NCBI GenBank assembly: GCA_022497155.1
Contig: MU385786.1
Span: 62,001-126,000, forward strand
Direction of reading: 5' to 3'
Length of the DNA: 64,000 nt
DNA from: Whalleya microplaca
Lineage: Eukaryota; Ascomycota; Sordariomycetes; Xylariales; Xylariaceae
The notes under the pieces are model-generated. The model ran no database searches, was not told the origin of the DNA, and saw only the letters and a list, made by a program, of their open reading frames with translations. Positions 11,024 to 22,299 of this stretch are shown one piece after another (positions within the stretch are counted from its first letter, which is position 1; every line of letters begins with the position of its first letter). A program made the position numbers and the translations under genes.

Positions 11024-12193
11024 TGCAAATGCCAAGACACAACACGTAGTAGCCTTGCATACTACATGAGCTTGGACGAAGTGTATCACTATTCACCATC
11101 TGCGCTCATATAAAATACGGATTTTCAGCACCTGTACCTATCCGCTGTCGATCAAGTCTCTGCAGCTGGTACAGTATATACTATGACATTCCCAGGTGAT
11201 TGATACCGCAGGCGTTGATGGCTTTGACCCCAGGATCCTTTCCAGCACTGGCGTTTAGGGGGCTACGAGATAAGAGTTTACGACTGTCTGGACTTTAACG
11301 TCCAGTTTTCAAATATAGATTATAAACTATGGCTACATTCACCGCCATATGATAATGCTCATTTGGGCTATCTGTCACATTCTGCACCTACGTGGATATA
11401 GATCTCTTGGCCAAAATCATACATGACCTCAGGATTGTCCCACTATATTATCCTCTAGCAAGTCATTTAATATCGATAGAGGCTGAACTATTTGATTCAG
11501 GGAACATACTTCCGCATTGTCATGACTTGACAACTGCATCCCATTCTAATCTATGTGATTTGCATCTACATTGGAGGCACTGATTGTAACACAAAGTTAT
11601 CCCCAAGTATGCAAATCAGACGTTCAATTGTACTTCCAATTCCCAAACCTAAATCCAAATTACCATATTTGACGCAAACGACTTTACAGAATAAAAATCA
11701 ATCAAGTACGGCAGTAGATGTACCTACATGTGCTAGTGGCCAGCTACTCGGGACCACCATGCTGACGAAATCAGAGCCTCTTAGCTCTAAGACAGTTTGA
11801 CGCCAGCCCCTTAGTTCGCGACAGGCTACGTCTCTGATTGGTCAACAAAGACGAATTAAGACGAAGCCATTGAACTCTGTTGACTTCGACCACCACTGGT
11901 ATTTGATGTCATCGCTGTCGTTGTCGCTTTGCGTAGTAAATAGAGCTATGATGTGCCGGTCTAGACATTCGAGGGAAACTGAGGTCATGGTGTATGACTT
12001 GAATCATGTATCTAGGAGGCTTGATCCACCACCCAGAATTCTCGACAGGTATATGAGACGAACTGTTTCGCCTGGTTTCTCACTTAGACACAAGCGACTG
12101 AATTTACCATCACTCTGTTTGCGCAGTTTCCACTTGTTTCTTACCCATTGAATTGGTACCCCCCCGGAATCGATTCGTATACTCTCACTCACT
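11024..12193. other. Intergenic region, no gene seen
   Basis: About 1.2 kb with moderately AT-rich sequence. Short open frames on both strands (for example 11870-12151) lack coding character. It includes the promoter of the gene starting at 12194, whose ATG follows ACTCTCACTCACT. Confidence 0.55.
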
Positions 12194-15100
12194 ATGATTC
12201 CATTCTTTGCAAGATCAGGAGAACAGCAGGAGCACCCTCCCGAGTGCTACGCTATAGACGATGAAAGAGAACCCCCGCGTGATGCGAATCAGGGCGCGGG
12301 GACTCAACAACTGCAGCACAGTAGATCCTCGAAACATGATGATCATCAACCCAGGGGCTGGGGCGATGAGCAGCAGCAGCAGCAGCAGCAGCAGTCATCG
12401 TCCCGCGGACACCAGTACATTGACTCTGGCGTGGGCCTTCCCGAGCCAGAGCACTACAGCCCCCCACATGAGCAGAAAGAGGAATCCGTTGCGAGCGGAG
12501 GCGCGTATAGTTCCTCCGCCGCGGAACCGAGGGTTCGGACTATGGCGCCGGCTGCTGCCACCGCCGACGCAGCGAAAGTGACCGACTATCAACGTGGCGG
12601 CAACAGTGTACCCGGTCTCGGGGCCCATAGCCGCGTTGGGTACCATAAGAATACCTGCACGTGCAATTGCAACCAGACCGCAAGCGATTGGGACTACACG
12701 CCTATGAACACTCGCCCCACAGGCCAAGATACAGGCCCTCCGGGTATCACAGTTAGGGCACCGACTGTGGTAAAGGTTGAGCCTGCAACGGAGCATGTGT
12801 CAAGCAGTTACGACCGTAGTGGGCCCAACGGCAGATATGACTCTTATATCGACTATGACTCGTACTGGGATGAAAGGCCCTACGGCAGCGGCGTCTATAA
12901 TACAGTCACAGGTTATGGGAGTGCCGAAACGGCTGCTGCCGGCTCTGGGTACTACGGGATAAAACGCCCATTGGACTACGGCGTCTACAATACTGTCACG
13001 GGACATAGCAGCATCGAGGATCCAGACGACATTGAGCCGGGCTATGCCCACGTGCCTCCATCGATCTACGGCAACCGCGCTCCCCGTATAAGTGACTCCG
13101 AATACAATGCCAATGGCGCGACATCCCAATTCAAAAACTCACATTTCAAGGAGAATCTGGTCAGCACTGGAGTCGGCGCTAGTGCGGGTCTCGCAGCATA
13201 CGAGCTTACTAATCGACGACGAGAAAACGAGCGGGTAAAAGAGACCGAGCGTATGAGGGAGCAGGAGCGGCTCAGAGATATCCAGCGCTTAAAAGACATC
13301 GAACGCTTAAGAAAGCAGAGAGAACTTATCGAGCGCGCCGACTTCGAAGCCCAGAAGCAGAAGAAGGTTGCCGGCCCCGTGTACTATCACGATGAGTTTG
13401 GGCACAAGGTCGACAATAGATACGCGTCCGAAGAGTACAAATCGAAAGATCCGAGATATGCCCAGTATGATGCGCAAGCCGAATCCGAGGCCGCTGGCGC
13501 CAGGGGGTTGGAAGCTTATAGATTGCACCCTTATACCGACAGACATAGGAACAGAGATTCCGTATCTCAAATGCACGAGAGCAGAGCGGAATTGCTGCCG
13601 GAAGCGAAATACATGAAGCACAACACCGAAGCCGAAGTCGAGGCCGCCGCCGCGGTGGCGAACGTGGAGCAAGCGTACCGTGCACACGACCGCGCCGTCA
13701 GGCAACACAGGGCCTCCATGTCTGAGCAGCACCGGGCTTCTATGTCTGGGCACAGAGCTTCCATGTCCGGACACAGAGCTTCTATATTCGGACACAGGGC
13801 ATCCATGTCGGAGCACAGGGCATCCATGTCCGAGGAGAAACATCACGACAGCAAGCTGCACCAGTTCTTCCATCACAACCGCAACGAGGACCAGGCCGCC
13901 GTCCACCCGGCCATGCGCTCGCAGGACCAAGACTCCTTAATGGCGTCCGGCTTCCACCCCCTCAACACGCAGAACACCACGCAGCTCAACCACGAGACCA
14001 CGTTCGCGCCGCCCGCGACCCGCGTCACCAGCCTCTCGCCCGCGCCCGCCGACAACAACAACCAGCAGCAGCCCCCGACGGAGTCGCTGGCGGAGACCAA
14101 GCAGGCCTACGAGCGCGCGGGCGTCGACACCGACGTCGGCACCGAGTACGAGGTCCACAAGTACACGGAGCACCGCGACGCGGAGCGCGACCGCGTGCGG
14201 CCCGCCAGCTCCGTCACCGTCCCGCCCGACAAGTTCCAGCAGCTCAGACAACAGCAACAGCTTCCGGAGACGGGCGTCATCGGCGCGACGACGGGACCCA
14301 CCGCCGCCGTGGCGCGCGAGAGGAAGATTCCCCCGCCTGCGCAGTACTCCATCACGCCTGTGCCTACGAGCGCGGAGCGCGAGCGGGAGCGCCAGCAGCA
14401 GAGGCGGCCCGCGTCCATGGACTCGAGCCGCGGTGGAAGGTACCATGTCTTGTCGTCGGGCACGCCGTCGGGGATTAATATCACGGAGAGCGAGAAGGAG
14501 GCGCTGGCGGCGATCGAGACGCCTATCCCGCCGCGGAGCGAGAAGAGGAATAAGCATCGCGAGCACAGACATAAGCATAAGCACAGGCATAATCACAATC
14601 ACGAGCACAGTCATACTCGCCACAGCCACTCCGCCACCAGGGCCGTGGCTGCCGGAGCCGCGGCCGCAGGCGCGGGTGCGGCCGTAGGAGCCGGTGTAGC
14701 CGAGACATCTGGCGTTCGTGGTCGATCAGGCATTAAGGAGTCATCAGCTCTTGCCGCTCCCCCTATGCTAGCGGTCGACACGACCGACGCTCCCCCCGCC
14801 AGTCAGGGTCAAGAGGGTAAGGAGAAGTTCCAGTACAACTACCTATCCTCCGGCACGCCGTCGGGGATCAAACTCCGCGATCGCGCCCTGGAACGCGAAA
14901 CCCAGCTCCATCGGAAGCCGGTCTCGCCCACATTGCCTACCGCTGCACCTGTGGCTGCGGCTACGGCTGCGGCTGCGGCTGCACCTACGGCTACACCTAC
15001 GGCCGCGGCTGCGACTGCTAGGAGGACAAGTCTTCCGAGCGCCGGTCCGACGCCCGCGGCTGCGAAAAGAATGAGCCAGATGGCCGCCGGTCAGGGCCCA

Positions 15101-15349
15101 GTCTGCCAGTGTCACCACGGCGGTAGGGAGCGTGACTACGCGGGACAATTACAGGAAAAGAAGAGACGGGAGAGCGTGATGTCAAGGGAGGTCCCGGCCA
15201 ATCGACGCCAGTCCAGACGCGAGTCCATGATGAACGAGAGGAGGCCGGTGGTGGTGCAGGACCCGGAGACCGAGCTGGATCTCTCGAACACAACACACGT
15301 TGTGCCTGGGGCGGCGAGGGGAGTGGGTATGGGGTTGAGGATGGGGTAG
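12194..15349 (+). CDS. Low-complexity, coiled-coil and His-rich protein of unknown function (1051 aa)
   Basis: Single exon, ATG 12194 to TAG 15349. In order it shows: an acidic, Gln-rich N-terminus with a CAG-encoded Gln run near 12370-12392; paired tyrosine-rich segments containing GVYNTVTGYGS and GVYNTVTGHSS; a glycine/alanine patch (STGVGASAGLAAYEL); a charged coiled coil rich in ER/RL (about residues 335-380); five to six tandem HRASMS units near 13708-13830; a His-rich stretch (KHREHRHKHKHRHNHNHEH) around 14555-14610; Ala-rich stretches; and two widely spaced copies of an LSSGTPSGI motif (near residues 755 and 883). From about 13,900 to 15,100 the DNA is clearly more GC-rich than the flanks. 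No catalytic domain is seen. The ASAGLAAYEL-like patch occurs in fungal glycine-zipper or membrane-associating proteins, but I cannot assign a function. Confidence 0.75.
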   Translation: MIPFFARSGEQQEHPPECYAIDDEREPPRDANQGAGTQQLQHSRSSKHDDHQPRGWGDEQQQQQQQQSSSRGHQYIDSGVGLPEPEHYSPPHEQKEESVASGGAYSSSAAEPRVRTMAPAAATADAAKVTDYQRGGNSVPGLGAHSRVGYHKNTCTCNCNQTASDWDYTPMNTRPTGQDTGPPGITVRAPTVVKVEPATEHVSSSYDRSGPNGRYDSYIDYDSYWDERPYGSGVYNTVTGYGSAETAAAGSGYYGIKRPLDYGVYNTVTGHSSIEDPDDIEPGYAHVPPSIYGNRAPRISDSEYNANGATSQFKNSHFKENLVSTGVGASAGLAAYELTNRRRENERVKETERMREQERLRDIQRLKDIERLRKQRELIERADFEAQKQKKVAGPVYYHDEFGHKVDNRYASEEYKSKDPRYAQYDAQAESEAAGARGLEAYRLHPYTDRHRNRDSVSQMHESRAELLPEAKYMKHNTEAEVEAAAAVANVEQAYRAHDRAVRQHRASMSEQHRASMSGHRASMSGHRASIFGHRASMSEHRASMSEEKHHDSKLHQFFHHNRNEDQAAVHPAMRSQDQDSLMASGFHPLNTQNTTQLNHETTFAPPATRVTSLSPAPADNNNQQQPPTESLAETKQAYERAGVDTDVGTEYEVHKYTEHRDAERDRVRPASSVTVPPDKFQQLRQQQQLPETGVIGATTGPTAAVARERKIPPPAQYSITPVPTSAERERERQQQRRPASMDSSRGGRYHVLSSGTPSGINITESEKEALAAIETPIPPRSEKRNKHREHRHKHKHRHNHNHEHSHTRHSHSATRAVAAGAAAAGAGAAVGAGVAETSGVRGRSGIKESSALAAPPMLAVDTTDAPPASQGQEGKEKFQYNYLSSGTPSGIKLRDRALERETQLHRKPVSPTLPTAAPVAAATAAAAAAPTATPTAAAATARRTSLPSAGPTPAAAKRMSQMAAGQGPVCQCHHGGRERDYAGQLQEKKRRESVMSREVPANRRQSRRESMMNERRPVVVQDPETELDLSNTTHVVPGAARGVGMGLRMG

Positions 15350-16597
15350 AGCTAGGATAGGAGGTTTTCCAGGGGAGTTATAATGTGGATTCTGGTGAGT
15401 GCAAATTGGTAATGTGCGAGTGGGTATGAACACCGAGTTGATCGTCGACATTTCATGAATATGGTTGCTGATTTGAATATCTAGTACGCATGTAGTGAGT
15501 GCACTTTGCGTTGTCAGCTGTGTATTAGGACAATTGCTGTATAATTCCGTATAAAATGCTAAAGATGTTGCTCACATCATGTGAGCTGACAAGTGTAAGA
15601 CAACTTCACGCATCGTATTCGTGTTGAGCGTGACTGGATCAATTGATTATGTATTGTCATACGGCGTAATTTGAATGAAGCGGAATTTACCTTCGTCGCT
15701 CACTGAAGTTCATTTCCCAATTAATTATTACCTAATCACGCTCATCGAGTATGTATTACCAAGGTTACAATATGATTTGGACATAATAAAGGCATAGTTA
15801 TGTAGTATGTACGGATTGTTCCGTCTCTTGACGATATCAATTTGAAGAAATCGAATTGACATGTTTTGATAGTAATATCAGATTATTCAGAAACGTTTCG
15901 AGGGTTTGAGCGGTATCATCCGTTGCTTGATCGGCTGTCGACATGATCTGCCTGCGGCTGGTGCGTATCACGGTGGCTTGACGTCAGATCGTCAAAACAT
16001 CACAACTTTATGACAGAAATGGCACAGGCTGTGCCACAGCTGAGCCTGCAGGTCCGCTAAACATAGCCCTATGATAACTAGGGGCATACATCCGTGCGTA
16101 GTGGACGTTAGAGTTCAAGACAGTTCGACCGACAGGAAAGGTTACGCGAATCTCGGCGGTCGATTTTGGATCGAGGCATCGCTTCTGTGTAAACTATTAC
16201 TCTATTGCAGAATTCTCGGCACGGCTAGCAATAATAGGTCTAGTATATGTATACCTAGTCTAATGAGATCGAGTGCCTACCTAATACCTAATCAGCAAGA
16301 ATAGGTAATAATAAAGTGATGATGCGCCAAGATCTACCAATCTGAGATTCTCAGCCCAGCCCAGCCCAGCCCAGCCCTAACTATTTATTATTCTTCATTA
16401 TTGGTTGCAGATTAATATGGTGTCGAGTACAGTCCACTTTCGTAGGACACCAGAAACACCTCCAGGGCTGCTTTTGAACGGCGAGCGAATCAGCGTATCG
16501 TTGCATTGCGGCCTGTCCCACTGCAGGGCCTGCTGCGCCGTCCTGTTGGTGCAGCCCGAACTGCTGGACTGGGGATTGTTGAAATGAGGGCTGTCAA
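15350..16597. other. TA-rich intergenic region, no gene seen
   Basis: No supported gene. A (CAGCC)n short tandem repeat of about five units lies near 16352-16376. The rest is AT-rich, with many TA steps. Confidence 0.55.
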
Positions 16598-16897
16598 CAA
16601 ATGAGCTAATAGAGCGAATACCAATAACGTTGTTAGGAATCGAACCTAACTCGCTCTATTAGCCACACACAGCTACTCCATCGCATACAGAACGTGCGAC
16701 CCCGCACATCTCAACCTGAGGCCTGCAGTGCTCAGCGTTAGATGCCTTCTCAAAAGTACCTAAACAGTGGCAGCGGGGTGGACCGAACCCAGGTCCGCAC
16801 GTCTATAGTAACAACGTTACCAAATGAGCTAATAGAGCGAATACCAATAACGTTGTTAGGAATCGAACCTAACTCGCTCTATTAGCCACACACAGCT
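16598..16897 (-). repeat. Tandem tRNA-like repeat (SINE-like), two identical 77-bp blocks at 223-bp spacing
   Basis: Bases 16598-16674 and 16821-16897 are identical over 77 bp. Read on the minus strand, each block holds a 13-bp perfect inverted repeat (GCTAATAGAGCGA / TCGCTCTATTAGC) that encloses a T-arm-like hairpin, GTTAGG-TTCGATT-CCTAAC: a 6-bp stem with a 7-nt loop of TpsiC type. It also holds a box-A-like TAGCTCATTTGG. The 146-bp spacer has a second box-B-like GGTTCGGTCC about 50 nt after the box A on the minus strand. Box A followed by box B is the internal Pol III promoter of tRNA genes and tRNA-derived SINEs. The unit does not fold as a normal tRNA: there is no clear anticodon arm or acceptor pairing. 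I therefore call it a SINE-like or tRNA-derived repeat rather than a functional tRNA gene. Confidence 0.6.
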
Positions 16898-17309
16898 TCA
16901 ACAATGGGAACTAGCGTAGCACTTACACTCAGCCGCACACTTGCACACCCACTTACACACAAGGATGGCGCTGGTACGACATACATGAAGACAGCTGTCA
17001 CCGTAGCTGCATTAAGCATCCCGCAGGATTCATACTGTTGTATTAAAGTCGAGTATCCGCAGCCCTACGCCCCTCCAGATCCAGAGGACCGTTGGTTGTA
17101 ATTTCCTACCTCTACATGCGCATAACGTTTTATTTTCTGCAAACCTACGTGTGTCCTACTACCTCATAATTCTGTTGCCAATTCCCCGTTTCAGCCACCA
17201 TTCCTTTCGTCTCATTCGACCGGAAACACCCATCCCCGCAGTGAACATCTGTATCTGCCGGTGGCTTCGCGAACTCTTACGTAGTATATAACTTAAACTT
17301 TCTACAGCC

Positions 17310-18003
17310 ATGGACACGAACGAGAAAATCGTGACCGGCCCTCCCCAACTCCCTCCCCAGGAACACCCGCAGTATTCTCAACCACAAGTCTATCCTCAAC
17401 CTCAAGTCGAATACCAGGCACCGCGAGCACAACCTCCAATGGGCACTCAAGCGGGAGGACCCACGGCCTACGGGCAACAGGGCGGCAAATTCCAAGCCGG
17501 CCTCTGCGATTGCGGTCCTTGCTCAAGCTGTCTGTTAGGCTGGTGCTTACCGTGTATCTGTACGACACGTCCCAACCACCACGTGCTGCGAACCCAGAGC
17601 TAACGTTCATCTTCTCACCAGTGGTCGGCCAGACATCGGAGCGCATTCGCGACCCGTCGATGCAAAATGCCGACCTCATGAACAGCGACTGCCTGATCCA
17701 CGGCGCCATCAACTGTTTCACTGGCTGTGGTTGGATGTACGTGTCTTCGTTTCATGTCCCCTTTCTTCGAGCTTGTTACTAACTTCCCTCCTCTCTAGCT
17801 ATGCCATGCTCAAGCGAGGTGAGATCCGCGAGCGCTACCAGATTGAGGGCAGTGGCTGCAACGACTGCTGTGTGTCTTTCTGGTGCTCGTGCTGCGCCGT
17901 CATCCAGCAGGACAACGAGGTCAAGATCCGCCAGAAGAACGCCCAGCCCATTGCCGAGGGCTACCAACCACAACCTGGTATGCAAATACCTGAACAGAAG
18001 TAA
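17310..18003 (+). CDS. PLAC8-family cysteine-rich protein
   Basis: Model: join(17310..17559,17622..17736,17799..18003), 189 aa. The first ~60 residues are Pro/Gln/Tyr-rich. The PLAC8 domain then starts at CDCGPCSSCLLGWCLPCIL and continues through a short loop to GCNDCCVSFWCSCCAVIQQDNEV, the two Cys-rich hydrophobic segments typical of the family (plant FWL/PCR metal-resistance proteins, animal PLAC8, fungal homologues). Both introns (62 nt each) have clear GT-AG ends and TAAC branch points, and splicing is needed to join the two Cys segments. Members act at membranes and influence cell size or divalent metal transport; the exact role here is unknown. The C-terminus is short and polar. Confidence 0.88.
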
Positions 18004-19459
18004 AAGCCGTTCTTAGCAAACGAAGTTTCAATTTAATTATGCCCCTTCTGGGGGCTGACGTTGGCGAAAAGACCGACGAATGAATGGTGCGCTGGGGTCG
18101 GATATATACAATACCCAGGATGGGTCTATTGACTTGAAATCACACCTTGAAGCTTTTGTACATAGGTACAAATCTAACCTAGAGGCTAGATGTGGACAAT
18201 GAGGCGAAGCTTCTCCAAAACTGCATAGACGTTTAATACTATGACTTGGCATTTTGCTATTTTCTACCGCCCCTATTCCGACATTACACTCGATATCACG
18301 TTGTTTGAGAGAAGTTACCGTGAGATGATGTCATGTGAAAGTCCATTAGGCAAATTGATCGCCAGTCTTTCATCCTTCCGAGCGCTAATGTATGATTAGC
18401 TAAAGGTAGAAATCAACGTTCAAATAGACTCTAAGCCACAGTGCATAGGTTTGGATCCTCCTGAGCTCTAGATCATGATATCTCATTATGTTGCCATACT
18501 TCATACCCTTGGTTACAACCTGCTGTATCAACACCCCACTTCTTGCATGGCCGTCGAAAAATACTTCTAAAAAAGTGTATATCTGTAGCTACCCATATAT
18601 TTCATGTAAATACTACGATACAGGATCCCGAGCGAACATTAGTTAATTTAAATTTGATAGACCAGTGAACACCTAGCTGGGAATCAGACACAATCTTGCG
18701 TTCCACGAACCAGCTGTGCATTCGGAAACCACAGGACCTCGATAATGATATAACAGGCAACGGATACGAAAGTTGCAACGAGTGCTAAGAGTATTGGCCT
18801 TATTGCCTTTCCGAGCCCCAGGCCAGAGCCTCTCCATCATAAAGTGCTGCTGTCCATGTTCGAGGTATCCAGTAGTGACACCATAGACAACTGATCTGGA
18901 CTCGTCTACCATACGTGCATATATCTAATTAATTGTAGGTACACGACGATGAGGTAAATGTGTCGAAGTGTGCATCTACGTTCATTTTGCGGAAATGCTG
19001 CGAGATATAGAATTATGGTCAATAAACCACAATCTTGCTCTCGACCTGGTGCTTAAAGGAGGGTATCTGTCAGCTTTTGTCAAGTATTTAGAGAAACATT
19101 ACTCCGTACAACTCTAGACAAGTTAAAGCCTGTCCTAGCTCTGGCATAGGAATCAAATCTAAATGTGGGTTCGTGCGACCCATTAGCAGGGATGCACATT
19201 ATGAAGAGCACTGGTGATTAGCTAATAAAGACCCCTATTTACAATATCATCAGCTCAGTACTCCGTAAAGGGGCGTTATTCTCGTTACAGCCATCATTTC
19301 ACATTTACTATTAAGCACAGTTCTTTATATGGTGGATACAATTTATTCCTCGATATCTACAGTAGTAGGTCGAGGGTTTACCATCCCTTCTGAGGGACAG
19401 CTTATCTAACTACACCCTTGTCATCTAATCTTTCTCAAAGTCTAGGACACTCACTCACC
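18004..19459. other. TA-rich intergenic region, no gene seen
   Basis: About 1.45 kb between the convergent ends of the PLAC8 gene and the next minus-strand gene. No supported coding or RNA feature. Many TA steps suggest a decayed repeat, but no copy elsewhere in the window was found. Confidence 0.5.
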
Positions 19460-19963
19460 TTACTTGCGCGAACCATCCTTGTGGACGTCCTCCGGTCGCA
19501 CAAGCACCACCTTCGTGTCAATAACGCTCTGCGGCAGCTCCCGGGACCGCTGGTCCCACCCCGGGCGCGAGTACCACTGAGGGAGTCGGCCCTGGATCTG
19601 TTCATCCCGGTTGCGACGGCGGTTGTTGTTCGTGTTGCGGCGCTGGGGCTGGGGCTTGGGCTTGGCTCCATTAGCCTTAGCGGTGGAGTTGCCATCGGCG
19701 CTAGGAATCTGCTGCTCGCTCTCCTTGGCTGGGGTAGCAGGAACTGTCTTGTTAGACTTCTTCTTGCTGAATGTGACCCAGCCATCAGTGTTGCTGGTGG
19801 TGTCAACGTTATCACTGTTCACATCATCACTAATGACAGGGACTTCGGGCTCGCTGCTGGTAGTAGCGGCCGGGACTTGGGGCTGGCTGTTGTCACTTAC
19901 CGCGTCTGAGCCTTGAGTGATTTGAGCCCAGCTTCTAGTGGAGGTAACGGGAGTGGATGCCAT
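19460..19963 (-). CDS. Small hydrophilic protein of unknown function (167 aa)
   Basis: Single frame from ATG 19963 to stop at 19460. The product is polar: a Ser/Thr/Asp-rich N-terminal half starting with a TSRSWAQITQG segment, a GWVTFSKKKSNKT motif, then a basic KPKPQPQRRNTNNNRRRNRDEQ patch, and a C-terminus WYSRPGWDQRSRELPQSV. No signal peptide or membrane span. Composition is clearly coding-like and GC-richer than the flanks, which argues for a real gene. The basic Asn/Arg patch could bind RNA; that is a guess. Its 5' flank (19964-20340) holds GT-rich direct repeats and the strong hairpin listed separately. Confidence 0.6.
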   Translation of the reverse strand: MASTPVTSTRSWAQITQGSDAVSDNSQPQVPAATTSSEPEVPVISDDVNSDNVDTTSNTDGWVTFSKKKSNKTVPATPAKESEQQIPSADGNSTAKANGAKPKPQPQRRNTNNNRRRNRDEQIQGRLPQWYSRPGWDQRSRELPQSVIDTKVVLVRPEDVHKDGSRK

Positions 19964-20182
19964 TATGAATGACTTGTCTGGTAGGTTGTTTGGTGAGTTG
20001 TTTGGTGAGGCTTTTGGTGAGTTTTGTTGTGTTGTAGTGGTTTGTTGATGTGTTGATGAGTGGATTGAGGAGAATGAGATTCATGGAGTCCGTAAAACCC
20101 TCCTTATATAATATTTTCACAGCGATAGCTCTTAGGATATTGTTCACATATATGACAATGCAATTGTTCTGGCACATGTCTC

Positions 20183-20238
20183 TGACAAAGGAATCGTATC
20201 TGACATTGTTTCTAATGTCAGATTCAATCCCTTTGTCA
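20183..20238. repeat. 25-bp near-perfect inverted repeat (stem-loop)
   Basis: Arms 20183-20207 and 20214-20238 pair over 25 positions with three mismatches, around a 6-nt loop (GTTTCT). The arm begins TGACAAAGG and ends ATCTGACATT. The stem lies about 220 bp upstream of the start of the minus-strand gene at 19963. It could be a small foldback element, a milRNA-type precursor, or a leader structure. No terminal repeats or target-site duplications were recognised. Confidence 0.6.
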
Positions 20239-20504
20239 AATCTAGCCTTCTGTTCAATAGACCAAAGTAAAAGGATCTGTTTCCAAACAAGCTGAAAAAC
20301 AAAGCATCTAAGCTTTACCTGTCATAATTCAACTTGTCCATCATTCTCTCTATTCTCCTGTTGAAAATCGATAAACTTCTTCACCGCCAGTCTCATAGCA
20401 GACTGGAGCACTGGATGGCTTAAAATAGTTACACTTGGAATTCATGATATGCTAAGGATTAAAATCTCGTAACTTTATAGTTTATTGATGCATGTGTTTA
20501 CTTA

Positions 20505-21038
20505 CTAGTGATATCCATGGTCATTACTTTGCACACAAAGAGATGATGGAGGTAAATCGCAAGCTGATGTATGCCACACAGGGTCCGCAGCACGCGCCCT
20601 AAGCACCTTTGGCTGAGGTGCAGGACTTGCAAAATTTTGCCATAAGCTGCATGGGCGTTCGTATGTATATTCTGGTATCACAGACAAATGCAAAACTACG
20701 CCAAGGGCTGCTCGTTCTAAGATTCCATTGCGCATAAGCACCGTTCCAAGGGCTAGCATGCCATCAGCATAGACCTTGATATCTTGCGCAGCATTGATGT
20801 GCGTGTGAATAGGAGGATTCATGCCCCACTCAAAGAGAGGGAGAAGACCTACAGATCCTGCGAGGTCGAGTTCCTTGACCTTATGAAGCTGTACATTTTC
20901 GGGCACTAGGCCGGCACCTTCGGACCACAGGTGATCACAGGTTTAAGCGAGCGTGCCAGCGCCGTCGATGCCGGCCTTGAGCTCCCACACTACTAATATA
21001 GTGACGAGAATTTTCAGCATCCCGCGTGAATTCGACAT
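20505..21038 (-). pseudogene. Possible broken gene with an in-frame TAA (178 codons)
   Basis: On the minus strand, ATG 21038 opens a frame that runs to 20505 with a single in-frame stop (TAA at 20945-20943, codon 32). Frame is kept on both sides of the stop. The first ~18 residues include a hydrophobic stretch (MLKILVTILVVW), and the middle reads protein-like (SVGLLPLFEWGMNPPIHTH, VYADGMLALGTVLMRNG). A CAA-to-TAA change, a RIP-type transition, would explain the stop. I do not recognise the family. An intron that removes the stop is an alternative, although no good donor was seen. Confidence 0.3.
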
Positions 21039-22196
21039 GGGCGCTTCCTTCCATCTTACGGCACCGACTCACTGGCGACAGTCAAGATCGTCAATTGGTC
21101 CTGGGAAGAGCTAGAGGCACGTATCGCAGTTTTCGACTGTCGAACTTGAACTTTATCACCAAGACTACAAGTAGATCGCCATGGATGCCATAAATATATG
21201 TTAAGGCTACTTTGAGATACCGGAAGAAGTGTAGATAAATCTTGATTTGGTAGTAAAAACGCGTCCCCCTAGAGACTTGCCACTTGTCTCTTTATTCTGG
21301 GAGAGTGTTCTAGGATTTATTGCATTCCTGAGGCTTCTTCGGTGAATTACTGGCCATATCGTAATCCATCAATGCTTGAGGCTCTTAGACGCACTGCTAG
21401 AATCAGTCCAGTGATGCCAGATTCTGGAAATGATCAAACTAGAGGTGTACTTGCCACAAAGAGTAGCTATCTGTTGTCGTGTAGAGGATACTGTTATCCT
21501 TCCATATTTATTGCCTATCTGCCCAAGACCTTGCGAATGATCAATCAAACCCTTCAAACATCACATACAAGAACATATCAAACTGGCAGAGTAATGGTAT
21601 AGAAAGAATAATATTATTACAGCACATGAATTAGTACGCTGTTATGATCTACTTCAAGCGACCAGCTCGACGTCAATAAATACTAGATACGCCTACTCGC
21701 ATAAATACAAACACCAGATAGAGCAGGTTCAGTAGTAACTGGATAGTAACCTTGGTAAGGACAAGAACGAGGGTGAGTTAAAAGTGGAAGTGTGGTGATA
21801 TAAAGGGTGCTACGCCTGACATTGAAGTTGGATGATAATGATGAGCTTACTAGGGGGTAACAGCAACTAGGATGTCAACCAGAGGTACAGTATATTTGAA
21901 CTGCAATGACAGTTCTAAAGCGATATATCATATGAACACTATTAGATCCAGGCTATATCAGTAAGTACCAATATATAATATATCTCACTATGGAATTAAA
22001 AAGAGGTGAAGCGAAACCCTCTGATTATCAAGATAGAGGAGGACTTAATAGGGAAACCATCCAGCAGCATTATTAAGGTGATGCAGAAGGGCTTTAAGGA
22101 GCTTACAAATTCCCATCAGATCAAACGTTTCTACGACAACCAAGATCAGTAATTGGGGTGAGGGGCTGATGTGTGCAGTGATTTGACCAAAATATT
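21039..22196. other. TA-rich gene-poor stretch
   Basis: No gene supported. Scattered short open frames have no family resemblance. The sequence probably contains decayed repeats, judging from TA-step richness, but no ends could be defined. Confidence 0.45.
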
Positions 22197-22299
22197 TTGA
22201 TGGTACGCACTGTTATCAACACGTCCTTCTCACGCGTTTTAGCAACACTAGGAAACTTGCTAAGTGTTGACATCCTCAAGTCACATCGTTTTCACCCAT

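Noticed and set aside
13307..15148. Large minus-strand frames opposite the 1051-aa gene
   Set aside because: They are shadows of a GC-rich, biased coding strand; the plus-strand frame is longer and has sensible low-complexity and coiled-coil composition.
16904..17101. 65-aa plus-strand frame before the PLAC8 gene
   Set aside because: Partly in the promoter region of the PLAC8 gene, no family resemblance, chance length.
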